Origin: Paenibacillus ginsengarvi
GTDB taxonomy: Bacteria > Bacillota > Bacilli > Paenibacillales > NBRC-103111
NCBI RefSeq assembly: GCF_003626695.1
Contig: NZ_RBAH01000013.1
Span: 62,001 to 126,000 of the forward strand
DNA: 64,000 nucleotides
Reading direction: 5' to 3'
Shown: one piece after another, positions 27,637 through 37,226 of the stretch
How the letters are laid out: each line of letters begins with the position of its first letter
Numbering within the stretch: the stretch's first letter is position 1
Notes under the pieces: generated by a model
The model's input: only the letters and a program-made list of their open reading frames with translations
Told to the model about the DNA's origin: nothing
Databases searched by the model: none
Translations under genes and position numbers: made by a program

Positions 27637-28499
27637 AAGTCGGCGTAATCGGAGGTACAGGATTGGTAGGCAGCCGGCTGGTACGGGAATTATCGGAGCG
27701 CAATGTTTCCGTCCGCGTTCTGGCAAGGAATCCGGAGAAGCATCGGGGCAGTAATCCGGGTGTGGAGTGGGTTCGCGGCGATTTGGAAGCTCCAGGTAGT
27801 CTGGAAGGGGCATTTGATCAACTGGATGCCGTTTTTCTATTGAACGGTTTGGCTCAGAACGAAACGAACCAAGGGATCGCGGCCGTTACCGCCATCCAAA
27901 AGGCGGGTATCCGCAAAATCGTATATTTATCCGTACCGATGGCGGAGCATATGCTGCACATCCCTCATATCAAAAGCAAAATCGGGGTTGAGGATGCGAT
28001 CAAGCATTCCGGAATAGCTTACACGATTTTGCGTCCGAACAACTTTTACCAAAACGATTGCTGGTTCCGAGACGCCATTTTACAGTATGGCGTGTACCCT
28101 CAACCGCTTGGTACGGTTGGTCTCCACCGCGTCGATATTGGGGATATCGCCCATGCCGCGGCTAACGCGCTTTTGCTCAAAGGATATGAAGGCGGCGAAT
28201 ACCCGCTTAACGGCCCGGAAGCTTTAACCGGTGAAACGATTGCCGAGACATACAGCCGACACACGGGCACAGATGTCCGATACGCCGGCAACGATCTGGA
28301 TGCATGGTACCGGCAGGCGGTAACGGCGATGCCGGAATGGCTTGCCCGCGATTTTCAAGTCATGTATGCAAGCTTCCAACAATTCGGCTGTTTGGGAACG
28401 GAGCAAGATTACGCGCGCCAGAAGGAATTGCTGCTGCGAGAACCTCGTTCGTTCGATGATTTTGTAGCAGAAACGGTTACCAATTGGAAAAATGAATAA
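27633..28499 (+). CDS. NmrA-like NAD(P)-binding protein
   Basis: A 288-residue atypical short-chain dehydrogenase. The N-terminal Rossmann motif is VGVIGGTGLVGSRLVREL (GxxGxxG). Further features are VFLLNGLA, GIRKIVYLSV, then HSGIAYTILRPNNFYQN and the DIGDIAHAAANAL segment. The active-site Tyr-x-x-x-Lys of classical SDRs is absent, as is usual for NmrA/HSCARG proteins, which sense the NADP(H) redox state or reduce quinones. It overlaps the preceding hemerythrin-like gene by 4 nt and is followed 21 nt later by a secreted protein gene. Confidence 0.82.
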   Translation: MKVGVIGGTGLVGSRLVRELSERNVSVRVLARNPEKHRGSNPGVEWVRGDLEAPGSLEGAFDQLDAVFLLNGLAQNETNQGIAAVTAIQKAGIRKIVYLSVPMAEHMLHIPHIKSKIGVEDAIKHSGIAYTILRPNNFYQNDCWFRDAILQYGVYPQPLGTVGLHRVDIGDIAHAAANALLLKGYEGGEYPLNGPEALTGETIAETYSRHTGTDVRYAGNDLDAWYRQAVTAMPEWLARDFQVMYASFQQFGCLGTEQDYARQKELLLREPRSFDDFVAETVTNWKNE

Positions 28500-28520
28500 C
28501 GAATGGGAGAGAAAAAAACG

Positions 28521-29222
28521 ATGAAAAAGCAAGGCGCAATGCTGCTTATGCTCGTGTTTATTATGCTGGCGGGGGGAACCGCTGCAAGTGCGCACGCGGG
28601 GCATTCCAAACCGCATGAACTGACGGTTCTGGTCAACGGCGTTCCGGTTCAATCCGCGGCCAATCATCTCTGGGACGGGAAAGCTTATGTGTCCGCAGCG
28701 CAATTTGCAAGGCTGTTTCATCAAGAGGCGACTGTCAGCGAGGATCATCAATCGGTGGCGTTCAACGGGCAAAAGATAACCGATATTCGTTGGCAACAAG
28801 GCGAAGCGACCGTGTGGGTGCAGGAGCTTGCCAGAGCTGTTCATGCGCAAAACATCGGATGGGATCAGGAGCAAGGAGAAGTATACGTGCTTGCATTGCC
28901 GCAGGGCTCGGTTCAGATCACTCCGGTCGTTCCGGCCATGGGAGAGCACTGGTCCAACCCGCAGGCGGGCGACCTGCCGACGGGGCCGATATATGGCGTC
29001 TACAACGGGAAGCTGGTTTTTCTGGAATATATGATCGCGAAGGACGATTTTGTAAAAGGAACGGATCACATTAATTTGGCTGGAATGAAGGGCGTTCCGT
29101 CGCCGTCCGTAGTGCAGCTCGATATTGAATTTCAAGCAACCGGGCACGAAGGGTTCGAAGTGCCGCACTACGATATCCATGCTTACTTCATTTCGGAAGA
29201 GGAGCAGCAGAAGATTAAGTGA
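28521..29222 (+). CDS. Secreted protein with copper-amine-oxidase-N-like and DUF5602-like domains
   Basis: A 233-residue exported protein. Start ATG 28521 (GGGAGAG upstream) opens a signal peptide ending near ASAHAGH. Residues about 30-115 resemble the stalk domain found in many Paenibacillus wall proteins (VLVNGVPVQ...WDGKAYVSAAQFARLF). The second half contains MGEHWSNPQAGDLPTGPIYG and VFLEYMI, which looks like the TTHB210/DUF5602 domain; HGF-type His residues (EVPHYDIHAYF) end it. Function unknown. It is the last gene of the hemerythrin-NmrA operon. Confidence 0.65.
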   Translation: MKKQGAMLLMLVFIMLAGGTAASAHAGHSKPHELTVLVNGVPVQSAANHLWDGKAYVSAAQFARLFHQEATVSEDHQSVAFNGQKITDIRWQQGEATVWVQELARAVHAQNIGWDQEQGEVYVLALPQGSVQITPVVPAMGEHWSNPQAGDLPTGPIYGVYNGKLVFLEYMIAKDDFVKGTDHINLAGMKGVPSPSVVQLDIEFQATGHEGFEVPHYDIHAYFISEEEQQKIK

Positions 29223-29332
29223 GCGGGCTTTCGTCAGTAGAATCGGAGGGAGGGGGAGAAACTCTCTCCCCGACTTTGAATGATCGAGGACGTTGTATCA
29301 TTTATGACAAGGTGATTACTTGTGACAAACGG

Positions 29333-29362
29333 AACGGTATCCATTGGCGATACCGTTTTTTA
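29333..29362 (+). terminator. Terminator of the hemerythrin-NmrA operon
   Basis: A 9-bp stem AACGGTATC/GATACCGTT with a 7-nt loop followed by TTTTT. A second, GGGGAGA/TCTCCCC, hairpin without a T run lies near 29253-29271. Confidence 0.8.
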
Positions 29363-29481
29363 ATCGTTTTAAGAGATTAACCCCTACATGTTCGTAATTA
29401 AGAAGGCAATCCTTGACGAAATCGGGTGAAATAATATAATACTTTATAGTAATATAAATGAATGGAGGGAGATGGGTACAG

Positions 29482-30075
29482 ATGGGGCAAAGAGGAAGGA
29501 AGAAAGGAGCGAGCGGTGAACAAAGTCGCGGTGTACTATTAAGCATCGCCACAGAAGAATTTGCCTTGCGAGGCTATCACGAGACGAAGGTAAGCAGCAT
29601 CGTCGAGAAGGCGGGGGTTACCCAACCTACCTTCTATCTTTACTTCGAGAATAAAGATGCGCTGTTTCAGGAATTGGTTCAGTTATTTCGTACCCGATTG
29701 AGCGAATATACCGAGAAAAGCCGCCTCGAACCGGGTATTGCGAAAACTGCCATCCGGCAAAAAATTGCGGAGGGGCTTATGCCGTTCTTCCAATTTTTCA
29801 TCGAAGAACCCCATCTGGCCAGCATCGGTTTTTTGATTGCGCCTCAGGCGGCCGAGATTAAAGACCAATTGGCCGATCAGATTCGTGCGAACCTGATTTC
29901 GGAGCAGCAGGCAGGCTATTTCCGTAAGGACCTGAATATGGGGGTCGTTGCGGATAGTATCGTGGGCATGATGGAACGTTTTATTGCGACACAAAAAAAA
30001 CGCTCGTTTAAAGAGCCGGAGCTATTGGCGGATGAGGTCGTGCGTCTTTTTTTATACGGAATTGCAGAACCGTAG
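29482..30075 (+). CDS. TetR-family transcriptional regulator
   Basis: A 197-residue regulator. Its N-terminal HTH reads LLSIATEEFALRGYHETKVSSIVEKAGVTQPTFYLYFENKDALF, typical of TetR (helix 3 ending in FYLYFENKD). The C-terminal ligand domain is not assignable (DUF-type helices, MMERFIATQKKR). ATG 29482 is preferred over 29458 because GGAGGGAG lies upstream of the former. Basic residues RGRKKG precede the HTH. It ends 24 nt before the giant surface protein gene, so it may regulate that gene. Confidence 0.87.
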   Translation: MGQRGRKKGASGEQSRGVLLSIATEEFALRGYHETKVSSIVEKAGVTQPTFYLYFENKDALFQELVQLFRTRLSEYTEKSRLEPGIAKTAIRQKIAEGLMPFFQFFIEEPHLASIGFLIAPQAAEIKDQLADQIRANLISEQQAGYFRKDLNMGVVADSIVGMMERFIATQKKRSFKEPELLADEVVRLFLYGIAEP

Positions 30076-30099
30076 AAATGGTCATGGGAGGGGATAAAA

Positions 30100-33000
30100 A
30101 TTCGTAGGCAGGTAAATAGGATAGCAGCCAGTGTACTGACTTTTTTACTGATCCTATCCGTGGTGCCGGAACTGAACGGAGAGAAAGTCCACGCTGCAGG
30201 CGCTTACATTATAGATACGGTAGCGGGCTCGGGGACCGGCGGCTTTTCGGGGGATGAGGGACCTGCGACATCCGCTCAGTTGATGAATCCATATGGAGTA
30301 GCGGTAGACCGCAGTGGAAATCTGTACATTGCCGATTACCAAAACAATCGGATTCGGAAAGTAGATGTCTCGGGGACGATCCATACGGTTGCCGGTACGG
30401 GGAGTGCCGGATTTTCGGGGGATGGGGGAGATGCGACATCCGCCAAATTGAACTACCCAATGGGAGTAGCGGTAGACAACAGCGGCAATCTGTATATTGC
30501 GGATACGGTAAACGGTCGAATCCGAAAAGTGGATGCATCCGGAACGATCAGTACGGTCGCCGGTACGGGGGTTTTTGGCTTTTCGGGAGACGGAGGATCT
30601 GCAATATCAGCTCAATTAAGCTATCCAAGCGGAATAGCGGCGGACAACGATGGCAATGTGTACTTTGTGGACCAGTCTAATTATCGGATTCGGAAAGTAG
30701 ATGTGTCGGGGACGATCCGTACGGTCGCCGGTACAGGAGGTGCCGGAGATTCGGGTGATGGAGGATCTGCGACATCAGCAGAGCTGAGGAATCCGACTAG
30801 CGTCGCGGTAGACGACAGCGGTAATCTATATATAGCAGACCTTATCGACAATCGAATCCGAAAAGTAGACACAGCGGGAATAATCGGTACGGTCGCCGGC
30901 ACGGGGGATAATGGCTATTCGGGAGATGGAGGAGCCGCAACGTCAGCCCGGTTGTACTACCCCGCTGGAGTATCGGTAGATCGCTACGGACAGTTGTATA
31001 TAGCAGACACAGGAAACTACAGGATCAGAAAGGTAGATGCCTCGGGCATTATAAGTACGATCGCAGGCACGGGGGATAATGGCTATTCGGGAGATGGAGG
31101 AGCTGCAACGTCGGCTCAACTTGCCAATGCTTTTGGAATCGCGGCAGGAGGCGATGGGGATCTCTATATTGCGGATGTGTTTAACCAACGGATAAGGAAG
31201 CTAAGCATACACGCGCAAAACGTCGCCGCATTCGCCGACTCGACCACCCCGGGAGTCGGCATGGAGGACACGATCACACTGACCGTGAAGAATGCGCAAG
31301 GGAATACGGATATATCCTTTAACGGAACGCATGATGTAACCGTATCCGGATACTTACAAGCGCCGGACAACTCCTATGGCAGCTTGAACGGGACGGCCTT
31401 AAGCGCATCTCCCAATACGATCGGCGTCATGTTTAACAATGGCGTTGCCACAGTAAATGTGAGTCTGCACAGAGCGGGGACGCAAACGATCCACATAAGT
31501 GTAGCGGACGTGGTATCGCCCGTTGCCGATGCGTTGATTATTACGCCAGTAGCAGGAAGTGCGGCCTCTATGGCGCTAACCACGGACATGAAAGCTCCAG
31601 CAAGCAATGGAGGCGCATTCGCTCAGCAGCCTGTCGTCACGCTTTTCGATGCTTATGGCAATCAGAGTGTGGGCGACAACAATACGGTTGTTACGGTAAA
31701 GAAGAAGGTCTCGGAAGCCTGGAATCTTACAGGAACAACAACGGCGACAGCAAGCTCAGGCAGCGTAACGTTTACCGATCTTGGCGCAACGAATGGCGCC
31801 GTGGTAACGGGAGCGCAGCTTCGATTTGAAGCGGATGGCTTGCCGCCAATTGATAGTAATACTGTAACATTGCCTTGGGAGGCTCTTGAGGTAACGATTC
31901 GGCGTATGGGCGATTTGCCGATCGGCACGAACATTCGCGATAGCAGGGAATGGGGTTATTTCACAGCCGGGCCAATTGAAGCGGGATTGTCGGATGCTGT
32001 AGTTTACAAGACGGCGCCTATCAACTGGATTCTTATTGACCAAGATAAATACGAGCGCGGTACCAGCTTGTTCGTTTCAGAAGAAATTGTAGCTGAAACG
32101 CAAGAAGTAGTTACCGAGCGAGAAGTTCCCTGGAATCGTTCTCCCATTCGCCAATGGCTAAGAGAATCGTTTTATCCCGCCTTCTCCTCCCAATTCCGCA
32201 ATGCAATCTCGTTAACGAGCTACGAAGGTTTATCCGGCGGCGATTCGTTGCAAGAGGACACATTTTTCATTTTTGCAGCTTTAGAGCTAATTCCTGTTTA
32301 CGGTAAAGATCAGTACGTCATTCCTTACTTCAAGGATGCTAACCACAGAGCGGCGAGTGGCAGCGAATCACAGTATCATTGGACGAGATCGCAAAATGGC
32401 ATTTTTGGATATCTTCCCTATCTAGTCAATAACGTGAACGGGGAAGTTGTTTTGAAGTCCGGCAGCTTAAAGCTTGGCATACGACCGGCCGTTAATCTGA
32501 AATCCGATACTCTCGTGGAAGGTCCTTTTAACGATACGGCTAACGGAAACGCCTACTATCGACTCGTCCACGTGCCCTATCAAGCGGTAGCTGAGCTTGA
32601 ATCGTCAGAGGTAACGGCGGGCTCGCCGGTAAACGTTCTCTTTGAAGTTCATGATGCAGACGGCAGCTTGAATACTTCCTTTAACGAGCCGGCAGAAGTA
32701 ACACTCGAAGGCTATGCAGCAGCGCCGGATGGGACATCAGGATTTTTTGCAGGCGAGAAATTGGACGGCACACCCAAAACGTTTCAGGTGCATTTTAGCA
32801 ATGGTGTCTCTAAAGTACCGCTTGTCTTGCACGCAGCCGTACAGCAGGCGCTTCATTTTCAAGTTCAAGGACTGACAGAGCCCAGTTTGGAAGCCATTAT
32901 CGTACACCCCCAATCGGGTGACGGAAAGAAACTGCAACTACAAAGAGATATCTCAAGATTTGATCAGCGTACGGGATTATTTGACCCGCAGCCGATCTTA

Positions 33001-35040
33001 TGGCTGGTTGATGATTTTGGCAACGTGAGTTTACATAGTTCCGCGCCTGTTACCGTATCTAAAAACGATTCTGGAAACTGGGAATTAACGGGTACCAACA
33101 TGAAGCAAGCGGAACATGGAAAAGTGGTCTTTGAGAATCTGGGAGCGAACTATTATACAGAGATTACAGGGGCTCAATTAACCTTTGCAGCGGCTGGACC
33201 TGGATCGGGCGGGGTTACAACAAGCGAGGCCATTACTCTTCCGCGCCCCGTGTTTGTTGACCCGTTCGCCGGTAACTTCGATAAGAATCCGCCCAATCAA
33301 GCGGATGTGACCACCACGATTAAAATGAAAGACAATACTATACTTAGCATCAAGAACGGTTCGGAAGAGTTGGCGACCGGCGAGGAGTACACCATTGTCG
33401 ACAATGTGCTGACGATCAAAAAGGAATACTTGGCTCTTCAGGCGACAGGCTTGCTTACCCTTACGATCCATTTCAGCTTAAGCACTCCTGAAACGCTGGA
33501 CATTCCGATCATGGATACGGCGTTGCATGAACAGGATACTGAAGCTCCAAAATGGCCGGATGGCAGCAAATTGATGGCGTCGGACATTACTAAGACAAGC
33601 ATAAAACTGTCGTGGCCAAGTGCCACTGATAATGTCAGAGTGCTAGGCTACAGGATTTATGTGAACGATACGGAGCACAAGACCGTAAGCAGCAGTGTCT
33701 ATGCGACGACCGTTGATGGCTTGAACGCAGACAGCACTTACTTATTCAAGGTCACAGCCTATGATGAGGCGGGGAATGAGAGTAAATTAGGGCTGAGGAT
33801 GAAAGCCGCTACATTGCCGCAACCGCCTGACCCGGACACCGAAGCTCCGCAATGGCCGGATAGCAGTGAGCTGATCGTCTCGGATATTACACAAACGAGC
33901 GTGAAACTGTCATGGCCAAGTGCTACGGATAATGTGAGGGTGATAGGTTACCGGATCTATGTGAACGATACAGAGCACAAGACGGTAAGCGGCAGTGTCT
34001 ATGCGACAATTGTCGATGGCTTGAACGCAGACAGCATCTACACAATCAAGGTCACGGCCTACGATGCGGCGGGGAACGAAAGCGCAGCCGGATTAAGCAA
34101 AACCGCCACAACGAGTCGGTACCCCTCAGGCGGTAATGATGATACAGGCGGTAACTCGGGGGGCAGCTGGTATTTGTCCCATAATGCCAGCCTGAAAACG
34201 TTGGAAATTTGGATGGCGGGTCAACGAGCTTCTCTTATACCATCGTTTTCGGCGAACGTCTACTCCTATACAATCGAAACGGAAGCAAAACGAGTTGAAG
34301 TGAAAATGACTGCGGATCATATAGCGTCCAAAGTTTTATGGCGAGGCCGGGTATTGGAAGACGGCATCGAGATTGAGTTGGAGGAGGGAGAGAACGTCAT
34401 TCAGCTGATCGTTCAAGCGGAAGACGGTACTCGGAAAACCTATACGTTCACTATTAACCGGGTAATGCCTAACTCGGAACAACCTGAACCCCCGGTAATC
34501 TCGTTTACCGACATCGCAGGACACTGGGCGGAGAGCGACATTAAACGCGCCGCAGCGAAGGGCATCGTCAGCGGTTATCCGGATGGAGCATTCAAACCGA
34601 ATGATCCCGTTACTCGCGGCGAGTTTACGGTTATGCTGGCAAACGCTCTGGAACTGGAGGGGCAAGATGCCCATCTTCCATTCACTGACCAAGATCAAAT
34701 CGGTGCGTGGGCCAAGATGGCCATTGCCAGGGCGGTGCATTCGGGCATTGTCAATGGATACGCAGACGGCAGTTTCCGTTCGGCTGAACCTATTACCCGT
34801 ACAGAGATGGCAGTCATGATCGCCCGGGCTCTCAGGCTGCAACATCACGTTCAAGCACCGACCGGCTTTGCCGACGACGAGGAAATCCCGCAATGGGCAA
34901 AGGGCGCAATACAATCGATTCGTGTGCTTGGCATCGTAGATGGACGCAGCCAGAACCGCTTTGAACCGAATGAAAAAGCGATGCGGGTGGAAGCAGCGGT
35001 CATGTTGCTGCGAATGCTGGGACAACAGAAAGTGGAATAA
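30100..35040 (+). CDS. Giant NHL-propeller / Fn3 / SLH surface protein with an apparent ATT start
   Basis: A 1646-residue exported protein. The reading frame encodes a complete signal peptide (RRQVNRIAASVLTFLLILSV...VHAAG) only if translation starts at ATT 30100, which sits 6 nt after GGGAGGGG; no ATG, GTG or TTG precedes it in frame before a stop. GTG 30160 would remove most of the signal. Order: six 56-residue NHL blades (about 36-368), two Ig/invasin-like segments, a DUF6273-like domain (about 602-802; IRQWLRESFYPAFSSQF), more Ig-like and X2-like domains, two near-identical Fn3 domains (about 1146-1337), a cadherin-like beta-sandwich (about 1360-1453) and three SLH domains (from 1467). Probably wall-anchored. 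Confidence 0.85.
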   Translation: MRRQVNRIAASVLTFLLILSVVPELNGEKVHAAGAYIIDTVAGSGTGGFSGDEGPATSAQLMNPYGVAVDRSGNLYIADYQNNRIRKVDVSGTIHTVAGTGSAGFSGDGGDATSAKLNYPMGVAVDNSGNLYIADTVNGRIRKVDASGTISTVAGTGVFGFSGDGGSAISAQLSYPSGIAADNDGNVYFVDQSNYRIRKVDVSGTIRTVAGTGGAGDSGDGGSATSAELRNPTSVAVDDSGNLYIADLIDNRIRKVDTAGIIGTVAGTGDNGYSGDGGAATSARLYYPAGVSVDRYGQLYIADTGNYRIRKVDASGIISTIAGTGDNGYSGDGGAATSAQLANAFGIAAGGDGDLYIADVFNQRIRKLSIHAQNVAAFADSTTPGVGMEDTITLTVKNAQGNTDISFNGTHDVTVSGYLQAPDNSYGSLNGTALSASPNTIGVMFNNGVATVNVSLHRAGTQTIHISVADVVSPVADALIITPVAGSAASMALTTDMKAPASNGGAFAQQPVVTLFDAYGNQSVGDNNTVVTVKKKVSEAWNLTGTTTATASSGSVTFTDLGATNGAVVTGAQLRFEADGLPPIDSNTVTLPWEALEVTIRRMGDLPIGTNIRDSREWGYFTAGPIEAGLSDAVVYKTAPINWILIDQDKYERGTSLFVSEEIVAETQEVVTEREVPWNRSPIRQWLRESFYPAFSSQFRNAISLTSYEGLSGGDSLQEDTFFIFAALELIPVYGKDQYVIPYFKDANHRAASGSESQYHWTRSQNGIFGYLPYLVNNVNGEVVLKSGSLKLGIRPAVNLKSDTLVEGPFNDTANGNAYYRLVHVPYQAVAELESSEVTAGSPVNVLFEVHDADGSLNTSFNEPAEVTLEGYAAAPDGTSGFFAGEKLDGTPKTFQVHFSNGVSKVPLVLHAAVQQALHFQVQGLTEPSLEAIIVHPQSGDGKKLQLQRDISRFDQRTGLFDPQPILWLVDDFGNVSLHSSAPVTVSKNDSGNWELTGTNMKQAEHGKVVFENLGANYYTEITGAQLTFAAAGPGSGGVTTSEAITLPRPVFVDPFAGNFDKNPPNQADVTTTIKMKDNTILSIKNGSEELATGEEYTIVDNVLTIKKEYLALQATGLLTLTIHFSLSTPETLDIPIMDTALHEQDTEAPKWPDGSKLMASDITKTSIKLSWPSATDNVRVLGYRIYVNDTEHKTVSSSVYATTVDGLNADSTYLFKVTAYDEAGNESKLGLRMKAATLPQPPDPDTEAPQWPDSSELIVSDITQTSVKLSWPSATDNVRVIGYRIYVNDTEHKTVSGSVYATIVDGLNADSIYTIKVTAYDAAGNESAAGLSKTATTSRYPSGGNDDTGGNSGGSWYLSHNASLKTLEIWMAGQRASLIPSFSANVYSYTIETEAKRVEVKMTADHIASKVLWRGRVLEDGIEIELEEGENVIQLIVQAEDGTRKTYTFTINRVMPNSEQPEPPVISFTDIAGHWAESDIKRAAAKGIVSGYPDGAFKPNDPVTRGEFTVMLANALELEGQDAHLPFTDQDQIGAWAKMAIARAVHSGIVNGYADGSFRSAEPITRTEMAVMIARALRLQHHVQAPTGFADDEEIPQWAKGAIQSIRVLGIVDGRSQNRFEPNEKAMRVEAAVMLLRMLGQQKVE
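30208..31203 (+). repeat. Six 168-nt coding repeats (NHL beta-propeller blades)
   Basis: Each unit encodes a blade of the form TVAGTG...FSGDGG-ATSAxL...P-GVAVD-SGNLYIAD-NRIRKVD. Six blades make a closed propeller. Blades 5 and 6 share DNGYSGDGGAATSA exactly. Confidence 0.9.
33535..34112 (+). repeat. Two near-identical Fn3 domains with a 300-nt period
   Basis: The copies start DTEAPKWPD and DTEAPQWPD and share long identical stretches (KLSWPSATDNVRV, YRIYVNDTEHKTVS). This high similarity indicates a recent tandem duplication. Confidence 0.88.
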
Positions 35041-35061
35041 AAAGTTTTTTGTATTCCCATC

Positions 35062-35093
35062 AAGCACTGGCTCCTGCAAAGAAGCCAGTGCTT
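35062..35093 (+). terminator. Hairpin between convergent genes
   Basis: An 11-bp perfect stem AAGCACTGGCT/AGCCAGTGCTT with a 10-nt loop. No clear T run follows on either strand, so terminator strength is uncertain. Confidence 0.55.
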
Positions 35094-35112
35094 ATTAGTT
35101 CAGGCAAGGGTC

Positions 35113-36000
35113 TTATTCGGTTAAGAACGACCAGGGGCTAGCATAGACGAATCGCTCGCCTCGAGCCATGACATGGCACTTCTGCTCGGGATAACGTTCG
35201 TATAGCTCCTGCACGAAATTGCCCGGTTTTTCGCTGTTTCCGGCAAAAAGATCGTAATGGAGCGGAACCACCATGTCCATATGGGAGATCTTGGCCAGCT
35301 CCGCCGCTTCGCGAATGTTCATATTTCCGACGATTCCGCGGGACGTTCTGAAGTAATCCCGCCCGTTGATCGGGAGCATGCCCAGATCGATACCTTCCTC
35401 GGCAAGAAGCTCCGGGAGTCCGGGGTAGACGATAGTATCGCCCGCATGGTAAACCTTGACGCCGTTAATGTCGAGCAAGTAGCCCACATAACGATGCGCC
35501 CGCTCGTTTCCTGTAGTCTCGATCGATTCATGAGCAGCCGGGATCGGCTTAACCCGGATCTGTTCTCCGTTATTGCCGTCAAGTTCGAGCCATTCCCCAG
35601 TGAGCGCATCGATAATCTGTTCCGGCTTCATCTCGCAGCTCGTCTCCAGCTCGGGGCGGCAGCTTAAAGGAGCCATGAACCGCGCTTTCGGGCATTGCTT
35701 GGCAATCACCTTCAGCGTCCATGGATCCAAATGATCTTCATGCTCATGGGTAACCAAGCATAAATCGGCGACTGTAATAGACTCGGGCTTCAGTAGAGGA
35801 GGGTAGACTCGCTTCACCCCGCGCACTTCGAGGTAATTGGAATAGAACGGATCAATATGGATTACCGTCTCTTTTCCTTTGATCACCATGCTTTCTTGCC
35901 CGAAAAACCATACGGCAATACAGCCTATTGGTAGCCGCGTTCCACGAATCTCCTCCATGAGCCGCTCCGGCGTTCGTTCCGGATTATTCCGCGTAGCCAT
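35113..36000 (-). CDS. UlaG-like metallo-beta-lactamase-fold hydrolase
   Basis: A 295-residue MBL-fold enzyme. The metal motif HEHEDHLD, a following His (PAAHE), the Asp in YHAGDTIVYPG and a terminal His (VPLHYDLF) make a full binuclear site. IGCIAVWFFGQESMVIK near the start resembles UlaG, the L-ascorbate-6-phosphate lactonase, so hydrolysis of a sugar lactone phosphate is plausible. ATG 36000 follows GGAGGAGGAAGG. It is divergent from the DeoR regulator, a common arrangement in carbohydrate loci. Confidence 0.8.
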   Translation of the reverse strand: MATRNNPERTPERLMEEIRGTRLPIGCIAVWFFGQESMVIKGKETVIHIDPFYSNYLEVRGVKRVYPPLLKPESITVADLCLVTHEHEDHLDPWTLKVIAKQCPKARFMAPLSCRPELETSCEMKPEQIIDALTGEWLELDGNNGEQIRVKPIPAAHESIETTGNERAHRYVGYLLDINGVKVYHAGDTIVYPGLPELLAEEGIDLGMLPINGRDYFRTSRGIVGNMNIREAAELAKISHMDMVVPLHYDLFAGNSEKPGNFVQELYERYPEQKCHVMARGERFVYASPWSFLTE

Positions 36001-36231
36001 CGTTTTCCTTCCTCCTCCATCGGCAATCCTTTTATGGATAACCTCCTTAGTTTACAGGGCCGCCGGATTTTTTTCTACCGCTTTCAATGACTTCCGAACT
36101 TTGCCGCTACTCCTTTTGGTCCCCTCGTTTGTTAATCTTGAGTAAATTTCCGAAAAAAAACGTAAACGCACGGAATATGTATTATTTTATGGATATACGC
36201 GAAAATTGACGAGCCTTGGAGGTATTCGGAA

Positions 36232-37026
36232 TTGAAGGACCAAAAATCGAAGGACACTACCAAAAAAACGGAGAAAAGAAGGCAGGAAATTATAAACCGT
36301 ATCGACCGGGAACATGAGGTTTGGGTCGAACCTCTGCTAAAAGAATTTGAGGTTTCCGTCGAAACCATTCGCCGGGACCTCCGATTCCTCGAAACGCGGG
36401 GGATCGTTAAGAGAGTGTACGGCGGTGCGATCAAGCTTGATAAATCCGCTCGCAACATTCCTTACTCGGTTCGGCAGAACCTCCATTTTCCGCAGAAGGA
36501 AGCGATTGCGCTTGAATCCGTCAAACTGCTTGAGAACGGAGATTGTATTTTTATCGAAGGGACAACGACTTGTATCGTTATGGCCAGACACATTCCTTCC
36601 GATCTGGAAGTAACGGTCGTCACGAATTCCATTCATGTGGCCTATCGTCTGCAAGCGAGCCGGTGCCGGGTGTTTCTGGTAGGAGGGGAGATGAACGAAG
36701 GCGGGATGGCGATGGGGCCCCGTTTGCAGCAGGAAATCATCAAATACCGGTTCGACAAAACGTTTTTCTCGACCGGCGCCGTAAATGTAAAAGGCTGCTT
36801 CTGTACAAAACCGGAAAACCAGCACTTGATCGTTACGCTTGCTGAAATTAGTACAAGCCTTATTTTGCTCGCCGATTCATCCAAAATCAATCGCTCCGCT
36901 TTTTTATTCGGTCTGGATCTGAACCGATTGGATTACCTCATTACCGATCGGGATGTTCCTCGTTCCTTCCTCGATGCTACCGCCAATGCCCACTGTAAAA
37001 TTGTTGCGGCTAACCCGCCATTTTGA
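36232..37026 (+). CDS. DeoR-family transcriptional regulator
   Basis: A 264-residue sugar-phosphate-responsive repressor. The HTH is RRQEIINRIDREHEVWVEPL...VSVETIRRDLRFLETRGIVKR, followed by the DeoR effector domain (CIFIEGTTTCIVMARHI, VVTNSIHVAYRL, LVGGEMN, ILLADSSKINRSAFL). TTG 36232 has GGAGG 9 nt upstream. It stands between the UlaG-like hydrolase (divergent) and the downstream operon of another MBL-fold protein, a phosphatase and a solute-binding protein, which it probably regulates. Confidence 0.88.
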   Translation: MKDQKSKDTTKKTEKRRQEIINRIDREHEVWVEPLLKEFEVSVETIRRDLRFLETRGIVKRVYGGAIKLDKSARNIPYSVRQNLHFPQKEAIALESVKLLENGDCIFIEGTTTCIVMARHIPSDLEVTVVTNSIHVAYRLQASRCRVFLVGGEMNEGGMAMGPRLQQEIIKYRFDKTFFSTGAVNVKGCFCTKPENQHLIVTLAEISTSLILLADSSKINRSAFLFGLDLNRLDYLITDRDVPRSFLDATANAHCKIVAANPPF

Positions 37027-37226
37027 CTGTTTCCGGCCCTCAAAATGACCGTTGCTAACGAAAATCTCATCCGAATTGTTAAAACCGGTCATAAAGGGCG
37101 ACAATTTAAACCTCAATTTAATAGAGCCGTTTATTTGCGTCTAACAAACCCTTGATACTATTAAAAGTGACTGAAGGAGATCCATCACATACTGGACATT
37201 CCAAGAAAGTCACGGGAGGGTTTCGA

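Noticed and set aside
28224..29180. 318-codon antisense frame over the NmrA-like and DUF5602-like genes
   Set aside because: It spans two convincing genes on the other strand and shows no family motif or ribosome site.
30208..31203. Possible non-coding tandem array
   Set aside because: The 168-nt period is in frame and encodes NHL propeller blades.
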